A stretch of 64,000 nt of DNA, taken from positions 5,082,032 to 5,146,031 of the forward strand of contig NZ_CP043006.1 in NCBI RefSeq assembly GCF_008086345.1. The letters run 5' to 3'. The DNA comes from Chitinophaga sp. XS-30 (GTDB taxonomy: Bacteria > Bacteroidota > Bacteroidia > Chitinophagales > Chitinophagaceae). The notes under the pieces were generated by a model. The model made no database searches, was not told the origin of the DNA, and worked only from the letters and a program-made list of their open reading frames with translations. Both the position numbers and the translations under genes were made by a program. Shown here piece after piece: positions 50,555-58,586 of this stretch; the stretch's first letter is position 1; each line of letters opens with the position of its first letter.

Positions 50555-51904
50555 ATGTTGAACAAAAGCACACTTCCCGTTTTATTACTTTTTTTCTGCT
50601 GCCTTACCGCACAGGCACAATCCGCAAAAGACTTCCATACCTGGGCGGCAACACCGCCCATGGGCTGGAACAGCTGGGACTGCTTCGGGCCCACCGTCAC
50701 GGAAGCAGAAGTGAAAGCCAATGCGGATTACATGGCCGAACATCTGAAAGCCTACGGCTGGAACTATATTGTAGTGGATATCCGCTGGTATGTGCAGAAC
50801 GATAAAGCGCACGGTTATAATGAAAAGGACCCGGCCTACGTGATCGACGAATACGGCAGGTTCCTGCCTGCCGAAAACCGCTTCCCTTCCGCCGCAGGCG
50901 GCAAGGGCTTCAAGCTGCTGGCGGATTACATCCACAGCAAAGGCCTGAAATTCGGCATCCACATCATGCGGGGCATTCCCGTGGAAGCGGTCCGCCGCAA
51001 CCTGCCGGTGAAAGGCACGGGCGTAACGGCCGGGGACATCTATTCGGAAAAGGACCAATGCCGCTGGCTGAAGGATATGTACACCATCGTTCCCGGCAAA
51101 ACGGGCGCTCAGGAGTACTACAATTCCCTGTTTGAGCTATACGCCTCCTGGGGCCTCGATTTTGTGAAAGTGGACGATCTGTCCTCCCCCATCTATTTTG
51201 AGCAGGAAGTGGAAATGATCCGCAAAGCCATAGACCGTACCGGGCGCAAGATCGTGCTGAGCACCTCGCCCGGTGAAACGCCCATCGCCCATGCAGCGCA
51301 TGTGCAGCAACACGCCAACATGTGGCGCACGGTAGGCGATTTCTGGGACAACTGGAAGCAGTTGAAGGAACATTTTGCCGTATTCGAGCGCTGGAACAAA
51401 TGGCGCGCGCCCGGCGCCTATCCAGATGGGGACATGCTCCCGCTCGGCCACATCGGCATCAGGGCGGAAAGAGGGGATCCCCGCATGGCGGCATTCACAA
51501 AAGATGAGCATTATACGCTCATGACCCTCTGGTGCATTTTCAAATCACCCCTGATGTTCGGCGGCCACCTGCCGGACAACGATCCGTTCACCCTGTCGTT
51601 GCTTACGAACAGGAATGTGCTGAAAGTATTGCATGAAAGCACGAACAATAAACCGCTATTCCGGGATGAGGAGAAAGCAGCGTGGGTAGCAGAAGAACGC
51701 GGCACCGGCGCCCGGTACCTGGCGGTTTTTAATCTCGCGGAGCAGCAGGCCCCGGTCCCGGTAGATCTTGAAGCGTTGGGATTTGCATCATCCTGTGAGG
51801 TCACGGACCTCTGGTCAGGGAAAGCACTGGGTAAATTTTCAGGAGCGTTTTCTCCGGCCATCAACCCGCACGGAGCTGGTTTGTACAGGATAACGGGCCT
51901 TTAG
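50555..51904 (+). CDS. GH27 alpha-galactosidase
   Basis: Secreted or periplasmic retaining alpha-galactosidase (possibly beta-L-arabinopyranosidase) that removes terminal alpha-galactose from oligo- or polysaccharides. 449 residues; signal peptide LNKSTLPVLLLFFCCLTAQA, then the (beta/alpha)8 barrel with TPPMGWNSWDCFGPTV, YGWNYIVVDIRWYV and the nucleophile region LDFVKVDDLSSP. RGDPRMAAFTKDEHYTLMTLW and FKSPLMFGGHLP precede a C-terminal beta domain. The acid/base Asp is expected in the segment after NKWRAPGAYPDGDML. The gene is third in the SusC-SusD operon and is probably the enzyme for the imported glycan. Confidence 0.93.
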   Translation: MLNKSTLPVLLLFFCCLTAQAQSAKDFHTWAATPPMGWNSWDCFGPTVTEAEVKANADYMAEHLKAYGWNYIVVDIRWYVQNDKAHGYNEKDPAYVIDEYGRFLPAENRFPSAAGGKGFKLLADYIHSKGLKFGIHIMRGIPVEAVRRNLPVKGTGVTAGDIYSEKDQCRWLKDMYTIVPGKTGAQEYYNSLFELYASWGLDFVKVDDLSSPIYFEQEVEMIRKAIDRTGRKIVLSTSPGETPIAHAAHVQQHANMWRTVGDFWDNWKQLKEHFAVFERWNKWRAPGAYPDGDMLPLGHIGIRAERGDPRMAAFTKDEHYTLMTLWCIFKSPLMFGGHLPDNDPFTLSLLTNRNVLKVLHESTNNKPLFRDEEKAAWVAEERGTGARYLAVFNLAEQQAPVPVDLEALGFASSCEVTDLWSGKALGKFSGAFSPAINPHGAGLYRITGL

Positions 51905-51916
51905 GGCCGGATGTAT

Positions 51917-51937
51917 AAAAAGCCGGTTCAGGCTTTT
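51917..51937. terminator. Shared terminator between GH27 and the convergent esterase
   Basis: AAAAGCC / GGCTTTT stem with loop GGTTCA, usable on both strands; it overlaps the last codons of the minus-strand esterase. Confidence 0.75.
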
Positions 51938-52677
51938 ACCACCCATTCCAGGAAGTTGGGCATCACGCCTGCCCATGTGGCCAGGTCGTGCTTCCCTCCT
52001 TCCACCAGGGTGTATTGAATATGTTTGCCCTTTTCATACCCTTTTTCCTCCAGTAATGTCAACAGCTCCTCCGTATCCAGCACAGCATCATTCCGGTCTG
52101 ATCTTTCATCTTCCGTACCTGCTTCGAAAAAGAACCGGAGATCAGGGTTGAAACGCCCTTCCTTTACCTGGCGGTGCATGATGCGGTGATGATTGTCGTC
52201 ATTCGAAGAACGCCACCAGAGGGAACCGGAGAACACCCCGGCTTTCCGGAAATGCTGGGGATTGTTCCACACAATATCCAGCGCGGATAAGCCGCCCATC
52301 GAAAAACCCGCGAAGGTCTTGTCCGGGAACGACTGGTGGTAGCGCTGCTGCAAAAAAGGCAGCAATTCCCTTACGACAAAACGCGTGTACAGCCCAGCTT
52401 TACAGCCTCTGCCCTGGTAATCCACATGCTTTGCCGTACCATACTCCTGCAGCCGCTGCGGCCCGGCATGAATAGCCACCACCCAGAGCGAAGGATGCGT
52501 GGTATCCTGCAAATGCTCCAGCATCGCCGGAAACCCGATCTGTTCCAGTTCCTGCCCGTCATTGATCAGCAATAAATGCGGGGTCTCCCGTGTATTCGCC
52601 GGCAGATAGACATCGAAGCCTACTTCCCTTTGCAGGAAGAGGGAGTATTGACCAAAGGATTCTTTTCTGGGAAGCAT
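51928..52677 (-). CDS. Esterase-family alpha/beta hydrolase
   Basis: 249 residues, no clear signal peptide, of the putative esterase (PF00756/Fes-like) type. The nucleophile elbow is AGFSMGGLSALDIVWNNP, the strand before it LLLINDGQELEQIGFP, and the catalytic histidine is probable in VEGGKHDLATWAGVMP. An aspartate in the FFFEAGTEDERSDRNDAV segment likely completes the triad. Members hydrolyse acyl or feruloyl esters or enterobactin-type lactones. It is convergent with GH27 and could act on acyl groups of the same glycan, though it is on the other strand and probably separately controlled. Confidence 0.85.
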   Translation of the reverse strand: MLPRKESFGQYSLFLQREVGFDVYLPANTRETPHLLLINDGQELEQIGFPAMLEHLQDTTHPSLWVVAIHAGPQRLQEYGTAKHVDYQGRGCKAGLYTRFVVRELLPFLQQRYHQSFPDKTFAGFSMGGLSALDIVWNNPQHFRKAGVFSGSLWWRSSNDDNHHRIMHRQVKEGRFNPDLRFFFEAGTEDERSDRNDAVLDTEELLTLLEEKGYEKGKHIQYTLVEGGKHDLATWAGVMPNFLEWVVKA

Positions 52678-52771
52678 AAGCGGACGGGTTATATTGCTAA
52701 GTTAAAAAAAATGCGGATATTCACAACAAACACGCCGCAGGAATAACGTTATCTTTAAAAAACCCGATCCT

Positions 52772-53479
52772 TTGACAGAAAACTACTATACATGGCATTC
52801 TCCTCATACCGGCCGGAATTTTGACATGCTGGTCTTCGGCGACCGCGGCTACCCCCTCATCCTTTTCCCCACCTCCATGGGCAGATATTACGAAAGCAAA
52901 GACCGCGGGCTGATCGATGCCATCCGCTGGTTTGTGGAACAGGGCCATGTAAAAGTGTACTGTCCCGATGGCATGGACATCGACAGCTGGTACAACCGCC
53001 AGGCGCCCCCGGCAGAACGCGCATTGAACCATTTGTTATACGACGCCGTTATCTTTCATGAGGTACTGCCCCGTGCAGCGGAAGAAACAGGTTTTGAAAG
53101 AGTGGCCGTAGCCGGATGCAGTTTCGGCGGCTATCACGCGGCCAACTTCGCTTTCCGGCATCCGGAAAAAGTATCGTACCTCTTTTCCCTGAGCGGGCTG
53201 TTCGACATCCGGTCCAGAACAGACGGGCATTACGATGACAACGTCTATTTCAACAATCCTATGGATTTCATGCCGGACAATCCGCATCCGGACCTCTGGA
53301 GAATGGGCATTGTACTGGGTGTGGCGGAACGGGATGTCTGCCTCGGGCAGAATGAACAGTTCTCCGGCATCCTCCGGAACAAGCAGATCAGCCACTGGCT
53401 TGACATAAGACCGGATACGGTACACGACTGGCCCGTCTGGAAACAGATGTTGCCGCACTACTTGTCGCTGATAAAATGA
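52772..53479 (+). CDS. Esterase-like alpha/beta hydrolase, first gene of the amidoligase cassette
   Basis: 235 residues starting at a TTG at 52772; no in-frame ATG precedes the conserved N-terminus TENYYTWHSPHTGRN. A -7-like TATCTTTA lies 14 bases before it. The nucleophile is Ser 117 in VAVAGCSFGGYHAANF; Asp 188 (GVAERDVCLGQNEQF) and His 219 (DTVHDWPVWKQMLPHY) are likely triad partners. Cytosolic, since there is no signal peptide. The gene is 29 bases before the ATP-grasp gene. An alpha/beta hydrolase in such a cassette could release, cyclise or proof-read an amide or ester product; which one is inference. Confidence 0.87.
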   Translation: MTENYYTWHSPHTGRNFDMLVFGDRGYPLILFPTSMGRYYESKDRGLIDAIRWFVEQGHVKVYCPDGMDIDSWYNRQAPPAERALNHLLYDAVIFHEVLPRAAEETGFERVAVAGCSFGGYHAANFAFRHPEKVSYLFSLSGLFDIRSRTDGHYDDNVYFNNPMDFMPDNPHPDLWRMGIVLGVAERDVCLGQNEQFSGILRNKQISHWLDIRPDTVHDWPVWKQMLPHYLSLIK

Positions 53480-53508
53480 ATTTCATCACCGTAATCAATA
53501 TTTGACGG

Positions 53509-54453
53509 ATGAAGAAGATCGGTATTTTATTCGGACAGGAAAACTCCTTTCCCCAGGCCTTTACGGAGCGCGTCAACCGCACCTGCGGCCCGGGGCTGAC
53601 CGCTGAATTTGTAATGATCGACAAAGCCCTGCAGGGAGAACCGGAAGACTACGCCGTGATCATCGACCGTATCTCGCAGGATGTGCCATTCTACCGTGCC
53701 TGGCTGAAGAACGCCGCCCTGGAAGGCACCGCGGTGATCAACAACCCTTTCTGGTGGAGCGCGGACGAGAAATATTTCAATAATGCGCTGGCTCAGCATC
53801 TTGACATACCGGTGCCCCGGACGGCATTACTGCCCTCCTTCGAACAGCCGCCCGATACCGATGCCCGTTCTTTCCGTAATCTGCGTTATCCGCTGGACTG
53901 GGAAGCCATCTTCTCCAGGATCGGGTTCCCGGCCTATATGAAACCCTTTGCCGGTGGCGGATGGAAAAACGTTTACCGGGTACAGGACCGGGAAGAATTC
54001 TTCAGGATACACGCAGAAACGCAATTGGAGGTGATGATGCTGCAGGAAGAGATCGTTTTTGAGGAATACTACCGCTGCTACTGCATCGGCGGCAAACACG
54101 TCCGCATTATGCCCTACGAGCCGCGTAACCCGCAGGCAGACCGCTACAAGGCCGGTTTCCAGCCCACCAGGGAGCTGATCTCCGCCATGGAACATTCCGT
54201 ACTGGAGCTCAACCGGGCATTGGGGTACGACTTCAATACCGTGGAGCTGGCCGTCCGCAACGGCGTTCCCTATGCTATCGACTTCTGCAATCCGGCCCCG
54301 GATGCGGATGCCGCCTCCGTAGGCGCCGATAATTTCGAATGGGTGACAGACACCCTGGCCGCCTATGCCATCGAACGCGCCAAAACACAGCAGTTCGGGA
54401 AAGACAACCTGACCTGGGGCACCTTCATCCGGAAAGCAGCACACCAACATTGA
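53509..54453 (+). CDS. ATP-grasp ligase
   Basis: 314 residues. The N-terminal Rossmann-like preATP-grasp region begins KIGILFGQENSFPQAFTERVN. The ATP-grasp lysine is in YMKPFAGGGWKNVYRV, the second nucleotide contact in VMMLQEEIVFEEYYRCYCIGG, and the metal ligands in LGYDFNTVELAVRNGVPYAI and DFCNPAPDAD (D-x-x-N). These residues are all present, so the enzyme should activate a carboxylate as acyl phosphate and join it to an amine or similar nucleophile. A near -7 box (AATATTTG) lies just upstream. It is 25 bases before the GCS2-type gene, so two amide-forming enzymes are adjacent. Substrates are unknown. Confidence 0.88.
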   Translation: MKKIGILFGQENSFPQAFTERVNRTCGPGLTAEFVMIDKALQGEPEDYAVIIDRISQDVPFYRAWLKNAALEGTAVINNPFWWSADEKYFNNALAQHLDIPVPRTALLPSFEQPPDTDARSFRNLRYPLDWEAIFSRIGFPAYMKPFAGGGWKNVYRVQDREEFFRIHAETQLEVMMLQEEIVFEEYYRCYCIGGKHVRIMPYEPRNPQADRYKAGFQPTRELISAMEHSVLELNRALGYDFNTVELAVRNGVPYAIDFCNPAPDADAASVGADNFEWVTDTLAAYAIERAKTQQFGKDNLTWGTFIRKAAHQH

Positions 54454-54478
54454 CATAAATTTTCCGATCTTCACAAAT

Positions 54479-55582
54479 ATGAATTTCTCAGCCTTTACGC
54501 TCGGTATCGAAGAAGAATATATGGTGATGGACCCGCAAACGCGGGAACTGCGCTCCCATGAGCAGAAAATCGTAGAGCAGGCGCAGAAAGTGATCAAAGA
54601 CAAGGTGAAAGCCGAAATGCACCAGGCCGTTGTGGAAGTGGGCACACAGATCTGCAGCAATATACACGAAGCCTATGACGATGTGATGTTGCTGCGCAAG
54701 ACCATTTTCCAGATAGCCGGTGAACTGGGCTTCAGCGTCGGGGCCGCCGGCACCCATCCTTTCTCCAAATGGGAGAAACAGCTTATTACCGACCATCCCC
54801 GGTACTTTGAACTGGTCAACGAAATGCAGGACGCCGCCCGGTCCAATCTCATTTTTGGCCTGCATGTGCATGTAGGCATGGAGAACCGGGAAATGGCGCT
54901 GCACATCGCCAACAGCGTCCGTTATTTCCTTCCCCACATCTTCGCCTTGAGCACCAATTCCCCCTTCTGGGAAGGGCGCAACACGGGCTTCAAGTCCTTC
55001 CGCACCAAAGTCTTCGATAAATTTCCCCGCACCGGCATCCCGGACTATTTTGCCAGCATCGAGGAATATGACAACTACATCAAACTATTGGTAAAGACCA
55101 ATTGTATAGACAATGCCAAGAAGGTCTGGTGGGACCTCCGGGTACATCCCTTTTTCAATACCGTGGAATTCCGCATCTGCGATGTACCGCTGACCGTGCA
55201 GGAAACCATCACCCTTGCCGCGCTTTTCCAGGCGGTATGCGTGAAGATCTACAAGCTGCGCATGCAGAATCTCAACTTCATTATCTATAACCGCGCGCTG
55301 GTCAATGAAAATAAATGGCGCGCTTCGCGGTACGGCATAGACGGGAACCTGATCGATTTCGGGAAGGAAATGGAAGTGAATACCCGCGCCCTTATCTATG
55401 AACTGCTGGATTTTGTGGACGATGTGCTGGACGACCTCGGTTCCCGCGCCGCTGCGGTGGGCGGAACAGACAGGATACTGGCCGGAGGCACCGGAGCGGA
55501 CCTGCAGCTGCAGGTGTTCTCCGAAAAAGAAGACCTCGTGGCCGTGGTCGATTACATACAATCGAGATTCCTGGAACAATGA
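54479..55582 (+). CDS. GCS2/YbdK-type carboxylate-amine ligase
   Basis: 367 residues of the glutamate-cysteine ligase 2 (YbdK) family, related to GCS and glutamine-synthetase-like ligases. The N-terminal FTLGIEEEYMVMDPQTREL contains the acidic metal/ATP residues. VEVGTQICSNIHEAYDDV and VGAAGTHPFSKWEKQ follow, then GLHVHVGMENREMALHIAN, STNSPFWEGRNTGFKSFR and VEFRICDVPLTVQETI with the conserved arginine. These match active members that join glutamate-like carboxylates to amines. E. coli YbdK has weak gamma-glutamylcysteine ligase activity; the true substrate of most members is unknown. It sits between the ATP-grasp and glutamine-amidotransferase genes. Confidence 0.93.
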   Translation: MNFSAFTLGIEEEYMVMDPQTRELRSHEQKIVEQAQKVIKDKVKAEMHQAVVEVGTQICSNIHEAYDDVMLLRKTIFQIAGELGFSVGAAGTHPFSKWEKQLITDHPRYFELVNEMQDAARSNLIFGLHVHVGMENREMALHIANSVRYFLPHIFALSTNSPFWEGRNTGFKSFRTKVFDKFPRTGIPDYFASIEEYDNYIKLLVKTNCIDNAKKVWWDLRVHPFFNTVEFRICDVPLTVQETITLAALFQAVCVKIYKLRMQNLNFIIYNRALVNENKWRASRYGIDGNLIDFGKEMEVNTRALIYELLDFVDDVLDDLGSRAAAVGGTDRILAGGTGADLQLQVFSEKEDLVAVVDYIQSRFLEQ

Positions 55583-55610
55583 CCGTCCTGCATCATTCCC
55601 GATTTCTGGC

Positions 55611-55618
55611 TAAATTTG
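55611..55618 (+). promoter_or_regulatory. -7 box TAAATTTG inside the amidoligase cassette
   Basis: Exact TAnnTTTG in the 103-base gap before the amidotransferase gene, the widest gap in the cassette. It may start a second transcript covering the last three genes. Confidence 0.5.
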
Positions 55619-55685
55619 CAGGAGATGAAGCCGGTATGTTAAACATCCGGGGCTCCATCCAGCCCGCAAAAATTAAAAATAACGG

Positions 55686-56504
55686 ATGAAAGTAGCTGTG
55701 CTAGACATGTACGAAGGCGTACCGAATGAGGGTATGCGCTGTATCCGCGAACTGCTGATGGACTTTGCGGAACAACAGCAGATACCGCTGCAACTGAATG
55801 AATTTGATGTACGCCTCCAGCAGCAGGTGCCGGACCTGGGGTATGATGTATATATCTCCACCGGCGGGCCGGGCAGTCCCCTTGAAAGCGCCGGCAATGC
55901 CTGGGAAGAAGCCTATTTCGGCTGGCTGAACGATCTGCTGGCCTGGAACCATGTACCGGGCAACCGCAAAAAATACGTCTTCCTCATCTGCCATTCCTTC
56001 CAGATCGTCTGCCGCTATTTCGCCGTAGCCAGGGTCTGCAAACGCAGATCTCCCGCATTCGGCGTGTTCCCCGTGCATAAAACGGCCGCCGGAGAAGAGG
56101 AACCGCTGTTCAACGGCCTTCCTGACCCTTTTCATATTGTGGACAGCCGCAACTGGCAGGTGCTGCAGCCGGATGAGGAGAAACTGGCCGCCATGGGCGC
56201 CAGTGTGCTCGCTATCGAAAAGGAAAGGCCCCATGTGCCACTCGAAAGGGCCACCATGGCCATCCGTTTCAATCCATATATGACCGGCACCCAGTTTCAC
56301 CCGGAAGCCGATGCCGGGGGGATGCGCAAATACCTGATGGTACCCGCCAAAAAACAACGGGTGATACAGGAACACGGCGAAGAAAAATACCGGAACATGC
56401 TGGAACTGCTCACGGAACCGGACAAAATACTGCTGACCCATAATACCCTGTTGCCCAATTTCCTGCAGGACGCCCTGCAGCAGCAATTGCAACAGTACAC
56501 TTAA
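55686..56504 (+). CDS. Class I glutamine amidotransferase-like protein
   Basis: 272 residues of the class I GATase fold. The oxyanion loop is ISTGGPGSPLES, the nucleophile Cys 102 is in FLICHSFQIVCRYF, and His 205/Glu 207 are in GTQFHPEADAGGMRK, so the triad is complete. The substitution GXS in place of GXG at the elbow (CHSFQ) differs from GMP synthase but is within family variation. The enzyme may supply ammonia from glutamine or hydrolyse a gamma-glutamyl or other amide as do gamma-Glu-GABA hydrolases. Twelve bases separate it from the divergent ATP-grasp-like gene. Confidence 0.9.
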   Translation: MKVAVLDMYEGVPNEGMRCIRELLMDFAEQQQIPLQLNEFDVRLQQQVPDLGYDVYISTGGPGSPLESAGNAWEEAYFGWLNDLLAWNHVPGNRKKYVFLICHSFQIVCRYFAVARVCKRRSPAFGVFPVHKTAAGEEEPLFNGLPDPFHIVDSRNWQVLQPDEEKLAAMGASVLAIEKERPHVPLERATMAIRFNPYMTGTQFHPEADAGGMRKYLMVPAKKQRVIQEHGEEKYRNMLELLTEPDKILLTHNTLLPNFLQDALQQQLQQYT

Positions 56505-56516
56505 ACCCGGAACATC

Positions 56517-57710
56517 ATGATCCCTGCAGTCCGCCAACAATATAACCAAACCTTCACCGTTGCAAAATACGGGGCGCTGCAAGCGGCGCTGACGGCGGAA
56601 ACCGGCATAACGCCCCCATTCCGGGTAGCGGAAACGCCGGTATTCCTCCCTGCCTCGCTATGGCAACAGCTGACGGACGCCGGCGAAGCCATCATCGGGC
56701 TGCTGCTGCAACCGGATTTCCTGGAGCTGACGGCCTCCGCGATACCCAAGGGCCGGAGCGTACCGGGAGAAAGCGCCCATTCTTCCTTTGTGATCATCGA
56801 CTTTGCCATTACCCGCACCGAACATGGCACCCTGGCGCCGCAGTTGATAGAACTGCAGGGCTTTCCCAGCCTGTTCGCATTCCAGGAGCTGCTGGCCCGG
56901 CAGTACCGCGCAGCGTTCGACATCCCGGCGGACCTCCGGCACTTCCCCACCGGGCTGGACACCGGAACATATACCGCATTGCTCCAACGCACCATCCTGA
57001 ACGGACATCCACCGGAATCGGTGATCCTCCTGGAAGTGCTGCCGCAACAGCAGAAAACGCTGATAGACTTTACCGCAACGGAAAAAATGCTCGGCATCCG
57101 CACCGTTTGCGTAACGGAACTTATATCCGAAGGCAAGAAACTGTATTATGAGAAGGACGGCCGGAAGATCCGCATCCGCCGCATCTATAACCGCATGATC
57201 TTTGAAGAGCTGGAAAAACACAGCGAAGTGGCAGACCTCGCTGACATCTTCCGGCATGAGCTGGATGTGGAATGGGCCCCGCACCCCAACTGGTACTACC
57301 GCATCAGCAAATACCTGCTGCCATTGATACACGGCCCGTTCGCGCCACGGGCCTGGTTCCTCCACGAGATCCCCGTGCTGCCGCAGGACCTGGAGAACTA
57401 TGTGCTCAAACCCCTCTACTCCTTTGCGGGGCAGGGAGTGATCATCGATCCCGCGCAATCGGATATCGATGCCATCGAAGACCCGGAGAACTGGATATTG
57501 CAGCAGAAGGTACAATACGCACCCGTGATAGAAACGCCCACCGGTCCCGCCAAATGCGAAGTGCGCCTGATGTACTGCTGGCCCGATGATGCGCCGCTGC
57601 CCGTACTCGCGTTTAACCTCGCCCGCATCAGCAAGGGAAAGATGATCGGCGTGGGGTATAATGCGGACCAGGAATGGGTGGGCGGCAGCTGCTGCTTTTA
57701 TGAAGGATAA
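56517..57710 (+). CDS. Divergent ATP-grasp-like protein
   Basis: 397 residues. I do not recognise a named family, but the C-terminal half has ATP-grasp features: a lysine in ENYVLKPLYSFAGQGVII, a second contact ILQQKVQYAPVIETP and an acidic/arginine segment KCEVRLMYCWPDD, ending in VGYNADQEWVGGSCCF. The order resembles circularly permuted or glutathionylspermidine-synthase-like ATP-grasps. The N-terminal half (HSSFVIIDFAITRTEHGTLAPQLIELQGFPSLFAFQELLARQYR) contains the signature ELQGFPSLFAFQ. It has no signal peptide and sits 12 bases after the amidotransferase gene, so it is probably a second ligase in the same pathway. Confidence 0.75.
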   Translation: MIPAVRQQYNQTFTVAKYGALQAALTAETGITPPFRVAETPVFLPASLWQQLTDAGEAIIGLLLQPDFLELTASAIPKGRSVPGESAHSSFVIIDFAITRTEHGTLAPQLIELQGFPSLFAFQELLARQYRAAFDIPADLRHFPTGLDTGTYTALLQRTILNGHPPESVILLEVLPQQQKTLIDFTATEKMLGIRTVCVTELISEGKKLYYEKDGRKIRIRRIYNRMIFEELEKHSEVADLADIFRHELDVEWAPHPNWYYRISKYLLPLIHGPFAPRAWFLHEIPVLPQDLENYVLKPLYSFAGQGVIIDPAQSDIDAIEDPENWILQQKVQYAPVIETPTGPAKCEVRLMYCWPDDAPLPVLAFNLARISKGKMIGVGYNADQEWVGGSCCFYEG

Positions 57711-57726
57711 TACCTAAATCACAGAT

Positions 57727-58122
57727 ATGCAACGTCTCAACATCAGTTCAGGCGCCCCCTGGGAAGCCAAAGTAGGATACTCCCGCGCGGTACGGATCGG
57801 CAATGTGGTGGAAGTTTCCGGCACTGTTTCCGTGGATGGCGACAAGATCATCGGCATCAATAACGCCTATGAACAAACGAAACATGCGCTTGCGAAGATC
57901 GAAGCGGCGCTGGTAAAAGCCGGTGCTTCACTGCATGATGTAGTGCGTACGCGGATGTTCGTCACAGACATTTCAAAATGGGAAGAGATCGGCCGTGCAC
58001 ATGGCGAGTTTTTTCAGGCCATCCGCCCGGCGACCACCATGGTAGAGGTCAGGAGCCTGATAGAGCCTGGTCTGCTGGTGGAAATAGAAGCCACGGCCAT
58101 CGTAGGGGGCGCAGCGAAATAG
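57727..58122 (+). CDS. RidA-family (YjgF) enamine/imine deaminase
   Basis: 131 residues; the trimeric RidA fold with SSGAPWEAKVGYSRAVRIG at the start, the VVEVSGTVSVDGDKI segment, VRTRMFVTDISKWEEIGRAH with the conserved arginine, and the ending IEPGLLVEIEATAIVG. Family members hydrolyse reactive enamines and imines from PLP and flavin chemistry, or serve in biosynthetic pathways. This gene is 16 bases after the ATP-grasp-like gene and last in the six-gene cassette, so it may clear or convert an imine in that pathway. It is not next to an obvious PLP enzyme. Confidence 0.94.
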   Translation: MQRLNISSGAPWEAKVGYSRAVRIGNVVEVSGTVSVDGDKIIGINNAYEQTKHALAKIEAALVKAGASLHDVVRTRMFVTDISKWEEIGRAHGEFFQAIRPATTMVEVRSLIEPGLLVEIEATAIVGGAAK

Positions 58123-58155
58123 CCGCAAGTCTTCTCGTGAAAATGCCGGTATATA

Positions 58156-58188
58156 AAAAAATGGGCCGCCCATATGTGGACAGCCCAG
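58156..58188 (-). terminator. Terminator of the rhodanese gene
   Basis: On the minus strand TGGGC...GCCCA, extended by a GTCC/GGGC inner stem, followed by seven T. Confidence 0.75.
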
Positions 58189-58210
58189 GTATCTTTCTGC
58201 GCTTCAGCGT

Positions 58211-58519
58211 TTATCCGGGGAACTGTTCTCTCCAGTTCGTCATGCCGCCCACAAGGTTCTTCGTGTTGGTGAAACCCATCGTATCCAGCAACATACAGGC
58301 CTGACCGCTGCGGTTGCCGCTTTTGCAATACACGATCAGTTCCTTATCCCGGAATGCTTCCAGTTCATCCACCTGCATGGCCCGGATGTCACCGAGTGGC
58401 AGATGGATGCCGCCGATATTAAATTCTTCCCTTTCATGCGGTTCGCGAACATCTACGATATGCAGTTCTTCGCCGCTATCCAGGCGTTTTTTCAGTTCTT
58501 CCGCGGTGATATTTTCCAT
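58211..58519 (-). CDS. Single-domain rhodanese
   Basis: 102 residues forming one complete rhodanese domain: ELHIVDVREPHEREEFNIGG, the active-site loop YCKSGNRSGQAC with the cysteine that carries the persulfide, and the closing NLVGGMTNW. No signal peptide. Such proteins transfer sulfane sulfur in the cytosol, for example to thiol modification or cyanide; the acceptor here is unknown. It is monocistronic, convergent with the RidA gene, and followed by a terminator. Confidence 0.93.
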   Translation of the reverse strand: MENITAEELKKRLDSGEELHIVDVREPHEREEFNIGGIHLPLGDIRAMQVDELEAFRDKELIVYCKSGNRSGQACMLLDTMGFTNTKNLVGGMTNWREQFPG

Positions 58520-58586
58520 GGTAGTTTGATTTTTTTGATACTATAAAGTTATGAAGCCGGCGCGACTTAAAATAACGGATAAAAGA

